From assembly GCA_029339505.1 (NCBI GenBank), contig JAQISU010000345.1, forward strand, positions 881,501-945,500: 64,000 nucleotides of DNA, read 5' to 3'. Source of the stretch: Unio delphinus. Its lineage: Eukaryota; Mollusca; Bivalvia; Unionida; Unionidae. The notes under the pieces were generated by a model. It saw only the letters and a program-made list of their open reading frames with translations, was not told where the DNA came from and ran no database searches. This document shows positions 55,519-63,751 of this stretch, in pieces. Position numbers and translations under genes: made by a program. Each line of letters starts with the position of its first letter. Within the stretch, counting starts at the first letter, position 1.

Positions 55519-56181
55519 CTAACTAAATATTTGATCAAGTCCGATACGATATCTTGTCCGAGGGTCTGATAAATTTATCGTCACAAATCCGTGTGGGATT
55601 GTCTGAGCGTGGCTAAAGAAATTTCTAAATCGATTATGATCCATATCACCACCGCACCAAGTTTGCCAAATATTTCTAAGAGTATGAGTATCAACTCCGT
55701 TAAATACACCCAGCATATTGCAGTTATCTCTGATCACTTTTGGTATTTGAGTGTAACGTTGAGTGATATATATCACATCGGTGTTTTTGTGACGCCCCCG
55801 GGAAAATATTCTAGCAGGATTCTTTTGATTATCTAACATGATATCATCATATACGACTAAATTGTTAATACTTCCATCAATATCATCAATATTCGGTGCC
55901 TCTTCGATATCGGTTATAAACTCAATAACACCATCACCGTTAATTTCTTGCGCGGCATCATTAAAATCCTTTAATACTTCATAACATCGTTGATCGTCTA
56001 CACTCGGAGCAATCATGTACAATTTATCCCACTTCATCCATCTCGTTATCAAATTAAGTAGCAATTGTGTTTTACCACTTCCAGATGGTCCGATGATAAT
56101 CGCGCGAATAGAATTTGGTAACATTGCATGGTGTCTAATAGGTTCCCGTCGTCGAGTAGCTGAATAATCAATTACATTCAT
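55519..56181 (-). CDS. FtsK/A32-type packaging ATPase, element D
   Basis: 220 aa, open, start MNVIDYSAT. Walker A IIGPSGSGKTQ at about 28, Walker B NLVVYDDIM at about 103, intact RGRHKNTDVIYITQRYTQIPK segment. Expected to power DNA packaging into capsids. Reads toward the terminus and ends 7 bp from the terminal module. Best reference copy in the window. Confidence 0.93.
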   Translation of the reverse strand: MNVIDYSATRRREPIRHHAMLPNSIRAIIIGPSGSGKTQLLLNLITRWMKWDKLYMIAPSVDDQRCYEVLKDFNDAAQEINGDGVIEFITDIEEAPNIDDIDGSINNLVVYDDIMLDNQKNPARIFSRGRHKNTDVIYITQRYTQIPKVIRDNCNMLGVFNGVDTHTLRNIWQTWCGGDMDHNRFRNFFSHAQTIPHGFVTINLSDPRTRYRIGLDQIFS

Positions 56182-56199
56182 AACTGTTATATATAAATT
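56182..56199. promoter_or_regulatory. Divergent start region, ATPase and zinc-ribbon/PLA2, element D
   Basis: 18 bp containing TATATATAAA between the two start codons, leaving almost no room for leaders. Confidence 0.4.
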
Positions 56200-56382
56200 A
56201 TGGATCTATATTGTGTGAAGTGTAGGACGCGTACTGGCACAAATGACTTGACGACGATTACAACGAAAAATAATCGATCAGCGCTTTCTGGTAAATGCGT
56301 ACAATGTAGTACGAAAAAATTTAGATTTACTTCCACGAAACCTTTAAAAAAAAACGAGGAGGTGATATTGCAGCCAAATTGA
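56200..56382 (+). CDS. Zinc-ribbon small protein (0 frame), element D
   Basis: 60 aa with CVKC and CVQC pairs 28 residues apart and a basic end. Its frame passes through A_AAA_AAC at 56349-56355 and stops at 56380-56382. A -1 slip there would add the 120-codon PLA2 domain, giving a fusion of roughly 170 aa. In C the 0 frame is broken and in A it is longer, so only the part before the heptamer is conserved. Confidence 0.75.
   Translation: MDLYCVKCRTRTGTNDLTTITTKNNRSALSGKCVQCSTKKFRFTSTKPLKKNEEVILQPN
56349..56355 (+). other. -1 slippery heptamer A AAA AAC, element D
   Basis: In the zinc-ribbon phase TTA AAA AAA AAC. Moving back one base gives AAA AAA then CGA GGA GGT GAT into PLA2. Conserved in A and C. 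Confidence 0.65.
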
Positions 56383-56714
56383 CAAAACTCCCAGGAACAC
56401 CGTGGGCAAAGTATCCAGGAGAAAAGCACCTTCCAGGATATAGCTACTGTGGACCGGGAACACGATTAGATATCAGACTTGATAATCAAAATCAGCCCCG
56501 ACCCGGCGAGTATCCAATAAACGCTATTGATAAGGCGTGTCATATTCATGATGTCGCTTATAAAAGCAGTAATCTTCAACATAGACATCTCGCAGATGTA
56601 AAATTAATTCATGCGTTAAATGCTATTCCTGATAAATCCTTCAAAGAAAAGTTGGCTTCTTGGTTGGTAAAATCTGCTATGAAGGGTAAATTGATGTTAG
56701 GTGCTGGTAATTGA
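56355..56714 (+). CDS. Parvovirus-type PLA2 domain, element D
   Basis: 120 codons, open. YCGPG calcium loop and D-K-A-C-H-I-H-D-V-A-Y catalytic block. The first Met-like position in alignment is TTG. Ends in a short basic tail (AMKGKLMLGAGN). Presumed C-terminal part of a zinc-ribbon fusion and a virion component, by analogy with parvoviruses. Directly followed by the 16-bp palindrome AAAATGCTAGCATTTT (56714-56729), absent in A and C, then the integrase. Confidence 0.78.
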   Translation, partial: RGGDIAAKLTKLPGTPWAKYPGEKHLPGYSYCGPGTRLDIRLDNQNQPRPGEYPINAIDKACHIHDVAYKSSNLQHRHLADVKLIHALNAIPDKSFKEKLASWLVKSAMKGKLMLGAGN

Positions 56715-56732
56715 AAATGCTAGCATTTTAAT

Positions 56733-57689
56733 ATGGAATCTATTTATTATTCTCCGAGAGGATACTGGAGAGGTTACGCAGCAATTAATAAACTCGCTAG
56801 TGCATCAAAGGTGAAAAAAACTACAGCGGCAAACTGGTTATCTAAACAGGCAATATGGCAAATTTATCTACCAGCGCCTAAACAAATTAACTATTCGCAT
56901 TTTGATGTTACAACACCTAATGAAGTTCATCAAGCTGATATATTATTTCTGCCGTATGACAACGGTTACAAATACGCGTTAACGTTAGTTGATATTGCAA
57001 GTCGATACAAAGAAGCAGAACCGTTAAAAACAAAATCATCTACTGAAGTAGCTTCTGCATTTGAAAAAATTTATCGACGAGGTCCTCTGCGCTGGCCAAA
57101 TCTGTTACAAGTTGATCCTGGCAAGGAATTTCAAGGTGTTGTTACATCTACGATGAAACATCATAATGTCGCCATCAGACGAGGACACACTGCGCTACAT
57201 CGCGATCAGGCATTTGTTGAACGGTTTAATAAAACCCTTGCTGAGCGGTTATTCGGATATCAATACACAAAAGAATTCATACAGGATAAACGATCCCGTG
57301 AATGGGTCAAGAGATTACCAGCTGTGATTACCGCAATCAATAATGAGATTACTAGAATAATTAATATGAAACCTGTCAACGCTATTAAGAAGGCGTCTAT
57401 CAAAATGGAAATCCAAGGAATTTCACAAAAAGATTTCAAAGAACCAATTCTTGGTAGTAATGTCATTGTAAGGTACTTATACGAACCAGGAGAGCTTGAG
57501 GGTGGTAAAAAAAGAGCTACTGATCCTATTTGGAGTGTCACTACGCATAATATATCCGGTATAACACGATCAACTGGTAGACCTCCAGTCTATAAACTGG
57601 ATTCAACTGCTCCTCAGCGAGGATTTACACGCAAACAATTACAAGTGATTCCCGAGGATACTCAATTGCCACCGCGTGGTCTTAATTAG
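56733..57689 (+). CDS. RVE integrase, element D
   Basis: 318 aa, open. D in HQADI, D in QVDPGKEF, E in AFVERFN. It has a PKMEIQG-like linker (here KMEIQGISQKDF) that A lacks. No N-terminal HHCC motif. C-terminal STAPQRGFTRKQLQVIP block as in A and C. Likely catalyses insertion of the element with 5-6 bp target duplication. The 3' end overlaps the opposing polymerase gene by 8 bp. Confidence 0.92.
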   Translation: MESIYYSPRGYWRGYAAINKLASASKVKKTTAANWLSKQAIWQIYLPAPKQINYSHFDVTTPNEVHQADILFLPYDNGYKYALTLVDIASRYKEAEPLKTKSSTEVASAFEKIYRRGPLRWPNLLQVDPGKEFQGVVTSTMKHHNVAIRRGHTALHRDQAFVERFNKTLAERLFGYQYTKEFIQDKRSREWVKRLPAVITAINNEITRIINMKPVNAIKKASIKMEIQGISQKDFKEPILGSNVIVRYLYEPGELEGGKKRATDPIWSVTTHNISGITRSTGRPPVYKLDSTAPQRGFTRKQLQVIPEDTQLPPRGLN

Positions 57690-60600
57690 CACCCAGGGTG
57701 CTGTCACCCCGGCGTCTGTTGCACTCAAGACAAGTCAACCTCACATTGTTTCTGACATGACCGAGATTGTTATCTTTTCTATCTACGGTGAATTGGCGAG
57801 GATCTTTATCCGACCAATTCCAACTCATTATACAATTACAACTCGCGCAGTGATTGTTCTGTTGTTGCTTTAGTGTCTTAATTAATTCAGCATCAATGTC
57901 AAATTCTCTTTTATTTTTTTTATCCTGTTGTTTATAACCAGAGAGTTTTTTTCTGATTATATTATCATCGGTGTGTATATTACTTATTGTATTGTCATTA
58001 TCATTAACCACAATTCTTCGAAGTTGGTTTATTCGCCGTACTCTGGATACTGCGAGATAAACTAAATTTGACCACTCAATATGATTATCTACTATCCAAA
58101 GAGTTGTATCGGATATAGTCAATCCCTGTGAAGAGTGTATTGTTGCTGCATAACCTAACGTCCATGGGGATTTATCAGCACCTAATGCATCTTTAACGAC
58201 GCTGATATCAACCAGCACAATATCATTTAATACTAAATTCTGTTTTTGTTGTTGTCCAGGAATGTCAACGTCGATATTCTGCTTTCGTGTATCCTTAGGT
58301 CTATAACAGAGTGGTACTGGAAGCGTTGCAAATTTTTCTTTATGTAGCGCAAACAACTTCATCTGAAGTGCGTCTCTGACTATTTTTCTACTCGCGATTA
58401 TTAAATCATTTGGCTTCCACATTTCCCAAAAATCATTCATGGGAGTTTCTGAAATTATTTCACGCGCTATTTCACATTGGATTTTATCCGGTTGTAATCT
58501 AATTAGCGCTTTGAATTCTCGTAATTGTTCATCAAGTGATCTATGGTCGGTATCAATCTCTTCATAATAATCTACAAATCCTTTTAGCCATTCATGTGGA
58601 GATCCACCAACAAATGGCTGCGGTTGGCCGTGATCCCCGCACATGACGACTTTTGTATTTTTCAATAACAACCATTCAAGAAATATCTGTAATACTGTCA
58701 ATGATACCGTGCATATTTCATCCCAGATTATTACATCAGGAATGAATTTATCTCCCATTCGATCAGGAGTCCATGTATCGCCTTTCCATCGAAAGAAGCT
58801 GTGATAAGTACAGGCTTTTACCCCCCGCGCTATCATCTCTCTGGCGAGTCTGTGAGTTGGTGTTAACACAATCATGTTAGAAACGCTAGCGTTTCTACGG
58901 AATAATTCGATTGCACGAGTTGTCTTTCCTGATCCACCACAGCCGTTTAAATAAACTGTCTTGTATCTACAAATCGGATCTGATACGGGCGGTGCAGTAG
59001 AAAATTCTGATTGAATCTCTGAGATATTATGGTTACTTTTCAAGTATTTATCATCCATAGCAACGTCTGCGGATTTACAATACTCATGTAGTGTTTCTTT
59101 TTTAAACCTCCAATTTCCCCACGCTTCCTTAGGATCTGTGAATTTAGCTACATCTGATTTGTATTTCTCATGGATATACATCGAATCAGTAGCTACTCTA
59201 ACCGCGGTATCGGGAAATCTGTTTATCATCGAGAATAGATTAATACAAGAATAGGCTAGCATAGAACTTCTCAAATGTGTGTATTGACAACTTTTTCCAT
59301 CACAGTAGGTAACAACCGTACCTAGTTTCTTACCATTTCGAAGGACATCATCTACCCAAACATTATTAGTTCCGCTCGCAGATTTGTAAGCTTCCTCATC
59401 TAATTCCCCTGATAGAAAAGCGTTCTTACGGGTTACAAATTTCCCTTTTTTTATTAAATCAGATATTATGAAATTGTATTCTTCATCGTCTATGATTAAT
59501 CTCGAAGAGTATTTTGCATTATCAAATCTTCCACCTTGAGTGAATTTACCGATTATTTTTCGTCCGAGATCTTTAGCCTCTCTATTACTACCTTCGAATA
59601 ATTTCTTAGACCAATCTATGATTTGTTCCTCGCTGAAATTCTTCGAATTTCCATCTAGAAATTGTTTTCGTTGTTCGTTAATTATTTTTTCGAGATCGGG
59701 TTTTGGTAACCAAACATCTTTCTGAGCGTTATAACAAATAATCGCTTCACTGACAATTAACGATATTAGCATACCACAATCGATCATATACCGCAATAGC
59801 ACAATTGGCATCCACGCTTTTTTATACATATGTCTACCAAGCCAAAGATAACTACACGGATGTAACCCTGTAGCTAATTCGAATGATATCACACGAGCGA
59901 ACCCGGTTAAATCAAAATCAGGCAATGGACCATTAATCGCAACACGAGTCATTTCATGTGTGGGATGTCCAAATCGTTTAAAATATTCAGAGCATTCTCC
60001 ATACCCGAGAAAACTTCCAGGATAACACGCGGATATATCAATTGAAATCATACCATCACGTGAGTATTTCGTATTCCACAATCCTCCATGACCAAATTCG
60101 ACGCAACTCAACTTCACATCCTCCAGAAAATCACTTCGTGTTGGACGCCATGAATTCTTTTCTCGTGCGAAGTGAGCTACCACTGATGGAATTGTGAAGC
60201 TATCCGTAAGTAGTTTTTCTGTAGAAATGCTAGTGTTTCCTTCTAAATACTCATTAGCGATTTTTCTCATTCTAGTATCTAATTCTTCAGTTCGATATAA
60301 TTCACCATTTGGTTTTACAAACTGATCAAATCCTATTTCCGGATCCTCATTACTCCTGAGTAACCATACTGACACAGGGTCGTCTTTGGTTAACGCGTGA
60401 ATAGCATCAAATAATTTCTCTTCATAGAAATCATCTGAAAATTCCCCGGAAAATTTCCGGGGGATATATCGAACAGTTCTTTCTCGTGGAAATATATTTA
60501 CCGCGGGTGTCCACGCGTGTTTGTTATGATCAATAATTTCAATTGGAGCTCCTCGCGATTGATATTTTGGTTCGTATAATACTTCTCCGGTTATTGTCGC

Positions 60601-61326
60601 TACCGATATTGGAAATTTTAATAATGCTTCTAATTTAGCTATATCAGAAATCGTTGCCCCGCGCTGTTTCACTGTCAATTCCCATTCGGTTATTTTTTTT
60701 CTTCGTAGATCAGTTAATTTATTTCCCCGGGATGCATTTTTGAAGTGTTCTATTAACCGTGTTGCTACACAATTAAGTGGCAAAGCCACTGATGATGAAA
60801 ACATTGGAGCTAATTTTGTAATATTAGGATTATTATTTATTGGATATAACCCATACACAACTGCTGTTACAGGGTAAGATTTCTCATAGTATGGTTTGTC
60901 AATTCCAGTTAGAATTCCTGGTTTGGAATCTCTACTCACAATAACAGTTTTTTTATCCTTAAGGATTGGGTCAAATTTATCTCTGATAATCCATTCACCT
61001 TCCTCTTCGATAATGAATTTTATTCTAAAAAAATACCTCCGTAGAAATTGCTTTGCAATTTCACCAAGGTGTGAAAGTATCTCAGCTGCTCTTATATCAT
61101 TCATAGTAGCATCAATTATGGGTATATTGACATCTTCATCAATAATTCGAAATGTCGACCACGTATGAGATGCTCCATCACGCTTAAACTCATTAAAACA
61201 GTCGCTGATTTTACTCAATAGTGGTTTATCATCTACTAGACTTTTAGGTATATCAGAGATTCTATCGAGATTAAATCTAACATTTTTCCAAGGCTTAATT
61301 TTCGATAATCTCTTGAACTCCTTCAT
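57682..61326 (-). CDS. PolB-SF1 helicase-HNH fusion, element D, intact
   Basis: 1214 aa from M at 61326 (an in-frame ATG 51 bp upstream overlaps the Cys-rich gene). Residue numbers below count from that upstream ATG. One K-E-F-K-R-L-S-K repeat at the N-terminus. Polymerase: motif A SIDISACYPGS (445-455), a variant motif B RKIIGKFTQGG (606-616), motif C VATDSMYI (728-735). SF1 helicase: Walker A GCGGSGKTT (812-820), DEIC (885-888), CGDHGQP (913-919), TIHSSQG (1079-1085), AVSRVRR (1109-1115). Tail: CASC...FTVDR...CLECN zinc/HNH-like domain (1177-1221). Polintons normally have PolB alone; three replication activities in one chain are unusual. Protein-primed synthesis is expected from the family. 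In-frame palindromic insertions lie in several loops. Confidence 0.9.
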   Translation of the reverse strand: MKEFKRLSKIKPWKNVRFNLDRISDIPKSLVDDKPLLSKISDCFNEFKRDGASHTWSTFRIIDEDVNIPIIDATMNDIRAAEILSHLGEIAKQFLRRYFFRIKFIIEEEGEWIIRDKFDPILKDKKTVIVSRDSKPGILTGIDKPYYEKSYPVTAVVYGLYPINNNPNITKLAPMFSSSVALPLNCVATRLIEHFKNASRGNKLTDLRRKKITEWELTVKQRGATISDIAKLEALLKFPISVATITGEVLYEPKYQSRGAPIEIIDHNKHAWTPAVNIFPRERTVRYIPRKFSGEFSDDFYEEKLFDAIHALTKDDPVSVWLLRSNEDPEIGFDQFVKPNGELYRTEELDTRMRKIANEYLEGNTSISTEKLLTDSFTIPSVVAHFAREKNSWRPTRSDFLEDVKLSCVEFGHGGLWNTKYSRDGMISIDISACYPGSFLGYGECSEYFKRFGHPTHEMTRVAINGPLPDFDLTGFARVISFELATGLHPCSYLWLGRHMYKKAWMPIVLLRYMIDCGMLISLIVSEAIICYNAQKDVWLPKPDLEKIINEQRKQFLDGNSKNFSEEQIIDWSKKLFEGSNREAKDLGRKIIGKFTQGGRFDNAKYSSRLIIDDEEYNFIISDLIKKGKFVTRKNAFLSGELDEEAYKSASGTNNVWVDDVLRNGKKLGTVVTYCDGKSCQYTHLRSSMLAYSCINLFSMINRFPDTAVRVATDSMYIHEKYKSDVAKFTDPKEAWGNWRFKKETLHEYCKSADVAMDDKYLKSNHNISEIQSEFSTAPPVSDPICRYKTVYLNGCGGSGKTTRAIELFRRNASVSNMIVLTPTHRLAREMIARGVKACTYHSFFRWKGDTWTPDRMGDKFIPDVIIWDEICTVSLTVLQIFLEWLLLKNTKVVMCGDHGQPQPFVGGSPHEWLKGFVDYYEEIDTDHRSLDEQLREFKALIRLQPDKIQCEIAREIISETPMNDFWEMWKPNDLIIASRKIVRDALQMKLFALHKEKFATLPVPLCYRPKDTRKQNIDVDIPGQQQKQNLVLNDIVLVDISVVKDALGADKSPWTLGYAATIHSSQGLTISDTTLWIVDNHIEWSNLVYLAVSRVRRINQLRRIVVNDNDNTISNIHTDDNIIRKKLSGYKQQDKKNKREFDIDAELIKTLKQQQNNHCASCNCIMSWNWSDKDPRQFTVDRKDNNLGHVRNNVRLTCLECNRRRGDSTLGAN
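58880..58895. repeat. Short palindrome GAAACGC-TA-GCGTTTC inside the helicase
   Basis: Encodes N-A-S-V after the Walker A helix. Also in A (4907-4922); absent in C near 50705. Confidence 0.85.
59635..59651. repeat. Short palindrome GAAATTC-TTC-GAATTTC inside PolB
   Basis: In C the same stem has loop GAA (51367-51383); A lacks it at about 4239. In frame in both. Confidence 0.85.
60444..60462. repeat. Short palindrome CCCCGGAAA-A-TTTCCGGGG inside PolB
   Basis: In frame. A and C have a shorter protein loop here. Confidence 0.8.
60776..60790. repeat. Short palindrome AGTGGC-AAA-GCCACT inside PolB
   Basis: Adds four residues (V-A-L-P on the coding strand) relative to A and C, in frame. Confidence 0.85.
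61044..61062. repeat. Short palindrome GAAATTGC-TTT-GCAATTTC inside PolB
   Basis: In frame in D; A lacks it, and C has a different insertion with a frame break. Confidence 0.8.
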
Positions 61327-61368
61327 ATTATAATTAAAACAAGTATTTAAATAAGAAAATTTTATATA
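61327..61368. promoter_or_regulatory. Divergent start region, polymerase and Cys-rich genes, element D
   Basis: 42 bp, A/T-rich, with TTTTATATA touching the Cys-rich ATG. Same arrangement in A (2265-2306), C (53176-53217) and, for the primase, B. Confidence 0.4.
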
Positions 61369-61698
61369 ATGAATCATTGCAAATGGCTTATGATTGGATC
61401 AAAGACTCCGTGTAACAAATCATGTAGAAATGAATTCTGTGGGTATCATATGCAGAGTGTGAGAAACGGTTCGGAGGGACCTCTACCATGCTTGCATTGT
61501 GGGGTAGGTGTAAGAGGCAAGTCGCAGTTATGCATTAATTGCGGGGGTAAGCGTTATAGAGAGTTAAAACGTTATTATGACAAGCGAAGAATCAAAAATC
61601 CTGACGACGTCAATAGCAAAATCATAAAAACTACGGATGACTATATAAAAAGATTTGTTAATGTTATAATTCAGCCAATTAACGAATTAGACAAATAA
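61369..61698 (+). CDS. Cys-rich zinc-binding protein, element D
   Basis: 109 aa, open. C-x10-C-x3-C-x4-C-x2-H then C-x2-C-G-V-G-V-R-G-K-S-x2-C-x2-C, followed by a basic helix. No nuclease signature. Divergent from the polymerase gene; upstream of and on the same strand as the HNH gene (15 bp apart). A replication accessory or regulatory role is inferred from this constant pairing. Confidence 0.78.
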   Translation: MNHCKWLMIGSKTPCNKSCRNEFCGYHMQSVRNGSEGPLPCLHCGVGVRGKSQLCINCGGKRYRELKRYYDKRRIKNPDDVNSKIIKTTDDYIKRFVNVIIQPINELDK

Positions 61699-61713
61699 AT
61701 ATATTATATATAA

Positions 61714-62202
61714 ATGAGCCAAGAATTTCAAAGACATCCTGTTATTAAAAATTACGAAGCTTCTCGTGATGGTGTTGTTAGACACAGTAAAAATAAGAAA
61801 TCTGTTGGGCGGGATAATGGTATGGGTTATTTGATATTTAAAGCTGGAGGGAAAATGTATCTCAATCACCGTTTCGTCTTCGAAGTGTATAACGAATCAA
61901 TCAAAGATGGTTTTGTTATTGATCATATTGATTCCGATACTAAGAATAACAAATTGAACAACCTTCAAGTTATTTCTCAATGTGAAAACACAAAACGAGG
62001 AAGAACTGGGAAATACCCGAAAAATGCTAGATCCGTAAAGTCAATGGACACTGACAACAAGGAGATAGTATTTCAATCAATGTCAGAAGCTGGTAGGTAT
62101 TTCGATATTCACACCTCCTCGGTACAAAAAGTAGCAGAAGGAATTTATAAGACCGCTTTTTCAAAGCGTTTTAAAAACAAAATTCGGTTTATTTATGTAT
62201 AA
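61714..62202 (+). CDS. HNH homing-type endonuclease, element D
   Basis: 162 aa, open. NUMOD4-like start with the SRDGVVRH strand, H-R at about 52, VIDHIDSD HNH core at about 68, N-K-L-N-N-L-Q, and a NUMOD1-like FQSMSEAGRYFDI tail. Most similar in layout to the A copy. Kept open in all three elements, even in decayed C, which could mean recent decay of C or a benefit of the nuclease itself. Confidence 0.8.
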   Translation: MSQEFQRHPVIKNYEASRDGVVRHSKNKKSVGRDNGMGYLIFKAGGKMYLNHRFVFEVYNESIKDGFVIDHIDSDTKNNKLNNLQVISQCENTKRGRTGKYPKNARSVKSMDTDNKEIVFQSMSEAGRYFDIHTSSVQKVAEGIYKTAFSKRFKNKIRFIYV

Positions 62203-63193
62203 TACGTAAATAGAAATCCTACGGATTTTACGGGAGATAACTCCGTTAGGTATAACGCGTGTGAAATCCGTAGGATTTCCACCAATGACAGAGTTACGGA
62301 TCTTAAACACGGAAATACTAGCGTTGGAAAATCTTCGATTTTTGATTGGCTGTTATAATTAAATAAATCCGAACAAAACACAATCAATTTTGTCTTTTTT
62401 CAAGTATTAACAGAACTGTTTTATAAACACGTCGTATTTAAACATTTTTTTAAATGTCTGTTTCAAGTATTATATGTGTTTTCAACGTTGTCAGTGATCG
62501 CTAATAAACAAACAAATAATTACAATCACTACACCTATTTTATATCACCTCGTCGTAATGAGTGTATATATACAAATTCGTTCTTATTATAATTGGGCAT
62601 TTAGCCGAAATTCAAGTGTAAACAAAACCACACCGCCACACGTGGTATGAACGTTATTATTGACATTCAAAACCAAAGTTTCGATTTTGCGGTTTTATTT
62701 ACACTTGAATGTAGAATAGCCCGCGTCATCCATTGTCATTGAAATCAATTCATTCATTGTGTCACCTATAATCTATTGTTGTACCGTCGTCATTGTCATT
62801 GAAATCAATTCATTGTATATACCATTGTCATTGTTCACCTATAATCTATTGTTGTACCGTCGTCATTGTCATTGAAATCAATTCATTCATTGTTCACCTA
62901 TAATCTATTGTTATGTGTTTGTCGGTTGTAACCGTAGAAATCCCTTGGATTTCGGGCGCTGCTTGATGTATAAAACACCAAGGGGGTTCAAAACGGTGAA
63001 TGTGCCGTCGTCATTCATTATATATAATCATAATCACCTATAATCGCATTAAGCTTCTGGGTATACTAAGATGATCAACACCTTAGTGTATCCAGAATTC
63101 ATTTTGAAATACTTTGCATTTTTAATTCTAAAGAATTTTCATACTTTGTATTTGAAATACTTTGCATTTAAACAAATATATTTTTATATATAT
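62203..63193. other. Non-coding region of element D rich in short palindromes and repeats
   Basis: Contains AAATCC-TAC-GGATTT (62214-62228), GAAATCC-GTA-GGATTTC (62263-62279) and GAAATCC-CTT-GGATTTC (62937-62953). It also has a GGGAGATAACTCCG string near 62232 and two to three copies of a GTCATTGTCATTGAAATCAATTCATT / CACCTATAATCTATTGTTGTACCGTC repeat (about 62735-62910). No gene seen. It corresponds in position to 695-976 plus flanks in A but has no GGAAAGTG dyad. Confidence 0.6.
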
Positions 63194-63583
63194 ATGAATA
63201 TTGAAAATCTCAAATTGATTATTATTGAAATCAACAAGTTGAAGGATGAAAATGTAAAATTATGTTCAGGTTTGGATTGTGATCAAATTATGACCAATTT
63301 CGAGGATATACAATTTGCAGAACAGACTGGAAAATATGTCCTATCTAAAAAATATTTTTTAATTAAGAATATCCAAAAGCTTATACGTGAGAGCTTAGTA
63401 AATACTGAAGATGTTAATGTCTTCGTACCATTATGTAGCATCGTTGAACGTGTACGAAAGCAATTAGGATTAGAATATGAACAAAAGAGACTTATTAATT
63501 GTAAAGTGAGACAATTAAAAATGTTAATGGAAAACTCTGAAGGTGATGAGCCCACGCGTAGAGAGCCTCCTTTGTTTGTATAA
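63194..63583 (+). CDS. Small conserved element protein, element D
   Basis: 129 aa; start at 63194 matches A and C. GLDCDQI, DIQF, VPLCSIVERVRKQLG motifs as in A. The C-terminus is about 11 residues longer and Pro/Arg-rich. Function unknown; the gene is the one into which D itself inserted in element C. Confidence 0.75.
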   Translation: MNIENLKLIIIEINKLKDENVKLCSGLDCDQIMTNFEDIQFAEQTGKYVLSKKYFLIKNIQKLIRESLVNTEDVNVFVPLCSIVERVRKQLGLEYEQKRLINCKVRQLKMLMENSEGDEPTRREPPLFV

Positions 63584-63702
63584 CCAGTACGGTATGAGGA
63601 AGTAAAATTATGTGTGTAACAACAAGGAAGTATTAAAATGATTTACATTTTTTAGTTAGTGATTTCTTTCGAAATGATTTGCAATGAAATGCTTTGCATT
63701 TG

Positions 63703-63719
63703 AAAATCCAAAGGATTTT
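63703..63719. repeat. Short palindrome AAAATCC-AAA-GGATTTT
   Basis: Intergenic, same stem family as 62214, 62263 and 62937, with a fourth loop. Confidence 0.75.
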
Positions 63720-63751
63720 TTAATTTGACAATTAGTGATACTCTTCTAATA

